A stretch of DNA of 64,000 bases. Source: Peptococcaceae bacterium BICA1-7. GTDB lineage: Bacteria; Bacillota; Desulfotomaculia; Desulfotomaculales; Desulfocucumaceae. Shown here in pieces: positions 60,161-64,000 of the stretch (position 1 is the first letter of the stretch; the number at the start of each line of letters is the position of its first letter). A program made the translations under genes and the position numbers. Location: the NCBI GenBank assembly GCA_000802095.1, contig JUEB01000026.1:637042-701041 (forward strand). The letters are read 5' to 3'. A model generated the notes under the pieces. That model was not told where the DNA came from. It saw only the letters and a program-made list of their open reading frames with translations, and did not search any database.

Positions 60161-60598
60161 TTACTCTGAAACAATTTTTAACTGCTGGCCCACCTTTACC
60201 GGGCCGCCCTTTATAACCCTGACAAAAATCCCCTCCCGGGGCATTACACAGTCCCCGGCCTGGTAATATATTGCGCAGCGGTTGTGACACTCCTTGCCTA
60301 TCTGAGTTACTTCCAGAAGCGCCCCGGAATCGACCTTGAGCCTTGTGCCCACCGGAAGGCTAACCAGATCCAGGCCCTCGGTGGTGATATTCTCGGCAAA
60401 ATCGCCGGGCCCCACCTTCAGCCCCAGATCTGTCATTTTCTTTATGCTCTCGCTGGCCAGAAGGCTTACCTGCCTGTGCCAGCTCCCGGTGTGGGCGTCT
60501 CCCTGCAGGCCGTGCTCCTCCACCAGAACGCCCTCTCCTATATTTTTTTTACGCATGCCCTTTTTGGGGCTGGAGCACACGGCCACTATCCTTCCCAT
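60161..60598 (-). CDS. MOSC-domain protein
   Basis: 145 residues. MOSC fold: GLQGDAHTGSWHRQVSLLASESI (~31-53), GDFAENITTEGLDLVSLPVGTRL (~63-85), ITQIGKECHNRCAIYYQAGDCVMPREGIFVRVIKGG with the conserved Cys. MOSC proteins carry sulfur for metal clusters or Mo/W cofactor. Here it overlaps the end of moaC by 13 nt in an AOR operon; a role in cofactor handling is inferred. Confidence 0.9.
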   Translation of the reverse strand: MGRIVAVCSSPKKGMRKKNIGEGVLVEEHGLQGDAHTGSWHRQVSLLASESIKKMTDLGLKVGPGDFAENITTEGLDLVSLPVGTRLKVDSGALLEVTQIGKECHNRCAIYYQAGDCVMPREGIFVRVIKGGPVKVGQQLKIVSE

Positions 60599-61086
60599 GG
60601 TTCCTCCCCTTCCCTGCGGTAAGTTCCGCTCTTGCCACCGGATTTTTCCACCAGCCTGATGCTGCTTATAACCATGCCCCGGTCAATGGACTTGCACATA
60701 TCATAAACAGTGAGGGCTGCCACTCCGGCGGCTGTAAGGGCCTCCATTTCCACCCCGGTCTTGCCGGTGGTCCTGACTCTGGCCTCTATCAGCACCCTGT
60801 CGGGGCTCTGCAGCCGGAAATCCACACTTACACCGGTAAGATTTAAGGGGTGGGCCATGGGGATAAGCCTGCCGGCCTCCTTGGCGGCCATAATTCCCGC
60901 CACCCTGGCCACACCCAGCACGTCACCCTTGGAAATGCCCCCTGTTTCTATTATATTCAGAGTTTCCGGCCTCATAGCTATTTCTGCCCGGGCCACTGCC
61001 TCCCTGAGAGTATCTTCCTTTGCGCTCACATCCACCATCCGGGCCTTGCCCTTCCGGTCAAAGTGAGTCAGCTCCCCACCGGCCAA
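60586..61086 (-). CDS. moaC: Cyclic pyranopterin monophosphate synthase MoaC
   Basis: 166 residues. LTHFDRKGKARMVDVSAKEDTLREAVARAEI at the start, GDVLGVARVAGIMAAKEAGRLIPMAHPLNLTG (~53-83), TGKTGVEMEALTAAGVAALTVYDMCKSIDRGMVISSIRLVEKSGGKSG (~107-154, with the conserved Glu, Lys and Asp). Converts the MoaA product to cPMP. Starts at TTG 61086 behind GGGGG, 6 nt after moaA. Confidence 0.95.
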   Translation of the reverse strand: MAGGELTHFDRKGKARMVDVSAKEDTLREAVARAEIAMRPETLNIIETGGISKGDVLGVARVAGIMAAKEAGRLIPMAHPLNLTGVSVDFRLQSPDRVLIEARVRTTGKTGVEMEALTAAGVAALTVYDMCKSIDRGMVISSIRLVEKSGGKSGTYRREGEEPWEG

Positions 61087-61092
61087 TATACA

Positions 61093-62073
61093 TCAACCCC
61101 CGATTTGAGACATTATTCTCTTTTCATCCTGCCAGCCCGCATCTATATCATGCCTCTCGGGCTTGACAGACACGGCCTGCCTGAAGAGGCCGGCCAGTTC
61201 AGCCTCCCCGGCCCCCTTACGCAGGGGTGTCCGGGCGTCTATTTCCTTCCCGCTGTATAGGCACGGCCTGATCATTCCCTCGGCGGTCAGCCTGAGGCGG
61301 TTGCAGTTCTTACAAAAGTGATCGCTGACCGCGCTTATAAAGCCGATGGTTCCCTGAGAACCAGGCAGCCTGTAATACCTGGCCGGACCGTTTCCGCAAG
61401 GCCTGTGGGCATTTATCAGACCTCCCAGCTCAAGCTCTATGGACTGTCTTATTTCCGACGCCGGAATATGCCTGCCTGCTGTCCAGGAGTCAGAGGCTCC
61501 TACCGGCATAAGCTCTATAAACCTCACATGAAGAGGATATTTCATTGTCAGGGCTGCCAGGTCCTTTATCTCACCGTCATTAAACCCCTTCATGACCACA
61601 GTGTTTAGCTTTACCGGGTGCAGCCCCAACTCCAGGGCCACCTCTATACCTCTCCAGACTTCTTTGAAATTACCTTTTCTGGTGATAAACCTGAAAAGCT
61701 CGGGGTCGAGGGTATCCAGGCTGATATTTACTCTGCGCAGGCCGGCGGTTTTTAATTCCTTTCCGGCAGCGGGCAGCAGCACACCATTGGTTGTCAGGGC
61801 GATATCGTCAATCTCCGGAATAAGGCTAATGGACTCCACCAGACCTACCAGACCCTTCCTGACCAGTGGCTCCCCGCCTGTAATCCTCACCTTTTTTATT
61901 CCGGCCATGGACCCGGCCCTGACAAGCCGCGCCATTTCCTCGTTTCTCAGTATATCTTCATGGGATACATGCTTTACCCCCTGGGGAGGCATGCAGTAGA
62001 CACACCGCATGTTACAGCGATCAGTTACCGAAACTCTCAGGTAGTTTATTTCCCTTAGGCAGGTGTCCTGCAA
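61093..62073 (-). CDS. moaA: GTP 3',8-cyclase MoaA (radical SAM)
   Basis: 326 residues. N-terminal radical SAM cluster CNMRCVYC (Cys20, Cys24, Cys27), ITGGEPLVRKGL (~65-76), NTVVMKGFNDGEI; a C-terminal second [4Fe-4S] site CKNCNRLRLTAEGMIRPCL (~250-268). First step of molybdopterin or tungstopterin biosynthesis. TTG 62073 behind AAGGAGGT. Followed by moaC. Confidence 0.95.
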   Translation of the reverse strand: MQDTCLREINYLRVSVTDRCNMRCVYCMPPQGVKHVSHEDILRNEEMARLVRAGSMAGIKKVRITGGEPLVRKGLVGLVESISLIPEIDDIALTTNGVLLPAAGKELKTAGLRRVNISLDTLDPELFRFITRKGNFKEVWRGIEVALELGLHPVKLNTVVMKGFNDGEIKDLAALTMKYPLHVRFIELMPVGASDSWTAGRHIPASEIRQSIELELGGLINAHRPCGNGPARYYRLPGSQGTIGFISAVSDHFCKNCNRLRLTAEGMIRPCLYSGKEIDARTPLRKGAGEAELAGLFRQAVSVKPERHDIDAGWQDEKRIMSQIGG

Positions 62074-62177
62074 GTGAATACCTCCTTCCAGTTTCCATTT
62101 AACAAGCCTGTGAGCTTTTAAAGCCTTACCGACAGCCTGTCCTTATGCCTATTCTAGCATAACGGTGGGCAAAAAAA

Positions 62178-62522
62178 TTAAAATGTTGTTTTATTGATAT
62201 CAAAAGAATGTACCACACTTTCTATTAGCTGGCGGTACTCCCTGAATTTTTTTATAAGTTCTCCGGCCTCGGGAGTCAGTCCGCTTCCCCCTCCGGACCC
62301 ACCGCCCACGAAGGCGTCTACCAGCTTTACTCCCCACGCCTGCTCGGCCTTTCTTACCTTTCCCCAGGCTGTCCTGTACGACATGCCCATTTCCAGGGCC
62401 GCCGCGGAAATAGAACCTCTTTTTTCAATTAGTGTCAAAAGTTTAAACAGCCCTTCCCCAAAGGCTGTTCCGTCCTTTTCAAACCAGACCTTGCAGCCCG
62501 GCCTCAGGCAGCTGTCATCCAT
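62178..62522 (-). CDS. ModE-type winged-helix regulator (DNA-binding domain only)
   Basis: 114 residues, matching the ModE N-terminal domain: KDGTAFGEGLFKLLTLIEKRGSISAAALEMGMSYRTAWGKVRKAEQAWG (HTH ~35-70), then the wing VGGGSGGGSGLTPEAGELI. It lacks the two C-terminal MOP molybdate-binding domains of full ModE, so metal sensing must come from elsewhere. ATG 62522 overlaps the end of moaD region behind GGAGGGGGC. Located between moaD and moaA in the AOR operon; likely controls tungstate or molybdate genes. Confidence 0.87.
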   Translation of the reverse strand: MDDSCLRPGCKVWFEKDGTAFGEGLFKLLTLIEKRGSISAAALEMGMSYRTAWGKVRKAEQAWGVKLVDAFVGGGSGGGSGLTPEAGELIKKFREYRQLIESVVHSFDINKTTF

Positions 62523-62524
62523 AA

Positions 62525-62764
62525 TCAGCCCCCTCCCACCGGAGGAAAAAAGGCTACCCTGTCTCCCTGCTTGAGAGCGTTTTCCTTTGGGGTGTTAACT
62601 CCATTGACAAGAATGGTGAATACATCCCCGGGCGGTATATTTAACATATCAATTAGCTCTTTAACAGATGTTCCATCGGGTACATCAATCTCCATGGGCT
62701 TGCCATACGAGGCTCCCGGTATTTTTTTCTCGAGCCCACCAAAAACCCTTACCTCAACAATCAA
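62525..62764 (-). CDS. moaD: Molybdopterin synthase sulfur carrier subunit MoaD
   Basis: 79 residues, beta-grasp, ending PPVGGG with the Gly-Gly that becomes a thiocarboxylate. Blocks FGGLEKKIPG, DVPDGTSVKELIDML, VFTILVNGVNTPKENALKQGDRVAFFPPVGGG match MoaD. Carries sulfur for the dithiolene of the pterin cofactor. TTG 62764 after GGGGGTGG. MoaE, its usual partner, is not in the window. Confidence 0.92.
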   Translation of the reverse strand: MIVEVRVFGGLEKKIPGASYGKPMEIDVPDGTSVKELIDMLNIPPGDVFTILVNGVNTPKENALKQGDRVAFFPPVGGG

Positions 62765-62846
62765 TATACCACCCCCGGATTTAAATAATTGGCGGGCACT
62801 TTCGCGCCCGCCTTAATTATAGCAGAGAACACACAGCCTTTTAAAC

Positions 62847-64000
62847 TTAGAAGTTGAATACTTTATCCAGTTCCTCGTTCTTTATATCAAACCTTGTATT
62901 GTGAGGGGAAAGCTCCTCTTTGATGAAGAACTCCGGCAGCCTGTCATCGGCGCTGGTGAAGCCGGCCCGCCTGTTGAACTCCAGCTCGTTCTTGAGCACC
63001 TCCTGGCCCAGCTTGAACACGTCGTCCACAGTAAGCTCCAAACCATACTGGGCGTTGATCATGTCCACTACGGTTGGCAGCCCCTCGGGGTTGTCCAGCA
63101 CGGCGAAGGCCACGAAAAGACACAGTCCGGTGGAGTCCACAGCGGCGGTGGCCACCTGCAGGTTCCGGGACAGATCCACCTGGCCCTCGGCCAGAAGCGG
63201 GTTTACCGATCCGCCCACGCTTAAAATGTTGGCGGTGACGGCGTATCCGGCGGTGTGGTCAGCCCCCATGGGGGTGGTGGCGTAGGTGACTCCGTTGCCC
63301 TTGCAGGACCTGGGGTCGTAAGCAGGGATGCCCTGCCCCTTGACCGCAGGCACCCTGGTCACCCCGTAGGCCTTGCCGGCTGTGGTGGATCCGCTGCCAA
63401 TAATCCTTCCCAGGGTTGTTCCCCTGCCCACCTCTTCCAGGGCGGCAATGGCAGCCTGGCCGTCTCCGAAGGGAATTACACCGGCCTCCATCAGCACTCC
63501 CAGGGTGCAGCCGGCCTCAATGGTGTCAAGCCCCACATCGTTGCAGATGTAGTTCAGCCTGGCCACCACGTCCAGGTCTCCTATTTCCAGGTTGGGCCCG
63601 AATCCCCAGGCGGTTTCGTACTCTATGGGTGCGCACACCTTTCCGTCGGGCATTGGGTATACGTTGGAGCACCTCATCACACAGCCGGGGTGGCAGGCAT
63701 GGGTGGCCTTGCCCCCGCGGGCCACGGCCACTTCGGCCAGCTTTTCGCCGGAAACCTCGTTGGCCCTGTCAAAGCGCCCGAAGCGGAAGTTACGGGTGGG
63801 CAGTGTGCCTGCCTCGTTGATGATGTTCATGAGCACGTTGGTGCCGTAGGAGGGCAGGCCCTGGCCGCACACCGGGTGGTCCAGCAGTATTTTGGCGAAT
63901 TTCTTGGCCGAGGCCTTGAATTTCTCCTGGTCCTTTACCGGGGCGTCAAAGGTGCCGGGGCTGTCCACCACTATTACCTTTATCTTCTTTGATCCCATTA
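62847..64000 (-). CDS. aor: Aldehyde:ferredoxin oxidoreductase, N-terminus beyond the right edge
   Basis: About 384 residues of the C-terminal two domains; the frame continues off the window, so the Met at 63998 is internal (GSKKIKVIVV is the usual internal block). Conserved domains: NIINEAGTLPTRNFRFG, HACHPGCVMRCSNVYP (the C-x2-C-x3-C of the [4Fe-4S] site region), YETAWGFGPNLEIGDLDVVARLNYICNDVGLDTIEAG and GADHTAGYA near the substrate channel. Tungsten (or Mo)-pterin enzyme oxidising aldehydes with ferredoxin. First visible gene of the cofactor operon. Confidence 0.95.
   Translation of the reverse strand, partial: MGSKKIKVIVVDSPGTFDAPVKDQEKFKASAKKFAKILLDHPVCGQGLPSYGTNVLMNIINEAGTLPTRNFRFGRFDRANEVSGEKLAEVAVARGGKATHACHPGCVMRCSNVYPMPDGKVCAPIEYETAWGFGPNLEIGDLDVVARLNYICNDVGLDTIEAGCTLGVLMEAGVIPFGDGQAAIAALEEVGRGTTLGRIIGSGSTTAGKAYGVTRVPAVKGQGIPAYDPRSCKGNGVTYATTPMGADHTAGYAVTANILSVGGSVNPLLAEGQVDLSRNLQVATAAVDSTGLCLFVAFAVLDNPEGLPTVVDMINAQYGLELTVDDVFKLGQEVLKNELEFNRRAGFTSADDRLPEFFIKEELSPHNTRFDIKNEELDKVFNF

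Noticed and set aside
63255..63992. Plus-strand frame opposite aor
   Set aside because: Low-complexity Gly/Val/His product expected from the antisense of a highly biased gene.

Overview
The window looks like a chromosomal segment of an anaerobic, spore-forming Firmicute of the Desulfotomaculum/Pelotomaculum (Peptococcaceae) type. The evidence is a spore-germination permease, a membrane heterodisulfide-reductase-like iron-sulfur protein, a 2-hydroxyacyl-CoA dehydratase-type protein, an aldehyde:ferredoxin oxidoreductase with its pterin-cofactor genes, rubrerythrin, strong purine-rich ribosome binding sites and frequent TTG/GTG starts. This placement is inferred from gene content; no rRNA is present.

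Layout. 1-6.7 kb is an AT-richer defence region on the 3' side of a tRNA-Gly gene. It holds a partial caspase-like (DUF6642-like) protein starting from TTG and a complete type I restriction-modification operon hsdM-hsdS-hsdR. 7.3-19.2 kb is core and household genes: tRNA-Gly, YfcE-type phosphodiesterase, rdgB, rph, an MBL-fold hydrolase, an HgdB-like protein, an encapsulin-cargo-type ferritin plus rubrerythrin, a cell-wall amidase, an L,D-transpeptidase and a permease operon. 19.3-23.1 kb is a drug-type ABC exporter, a nitroreductase remnant and an HNH protein, all between two inverted copies of a ~245 bp repeat. 23.2-32.8 kb holds an HdrD-like protein, cbiMN, zur-znuA-znuC-znuB, an SPFH protein with a ribbon-helix-helix partner, and signal peptidase I. 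33-40 kb holds sbcDC and an orphan GerAB.

40.4-42.7 kb is the most interesting locus. A near-consensus sigma-A promoter is followed by a short leader with regularly spaced UAG triplets and an intrinsic terminator, then tryptophanase, then a HutP-family RNA-binding antiterminator with all three metal-binding histidines. This looks like HutP-type antitermination moved from histidine use to tryptophan catabolism.

42.7-49 kb is mixed: a VOC protein, a cytosolic BtuF-like protein with a cysteine cluster, a divergent uracil-DNA-glycosylase-like protein, a flavoprotein, a heptad-repeat coiled-coil protein, tRNA-Arg, lactate dehydrogenase and a polysaccharide deacetylase. 49.2-56.9 kb is a divergent catabolic cluster: IclR regulator, ThDP enzyme and Zn alcohol dehydrogenase on one side; PLP lyase, MFS transporter and hydroxyacyl-CoA dehydrogenase on the other. 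A perfect palindrome lies between them. 57.1-59 kb is tsaE-tsaB-rimI plus a 48-residue membrane protein. 59-64 kb is an aldehyde:ferredoxin oxidoreductase operon, truncated at the right edge, with moaD, a ModE-type HTH, moaA, moaC, MOSC, an E1-like enzyme and a second MoaD-like protein.

Several intergenic repeat families recur: a MITE-like element ending in a CACAGAG-rich inverted repeat, a family of short CTGAATTCTGAATTC / CTCCTGTCTCCTG repeats ending in GTATTCCGAC, and a 3' repeat behind lepB and the deacetylase gene.
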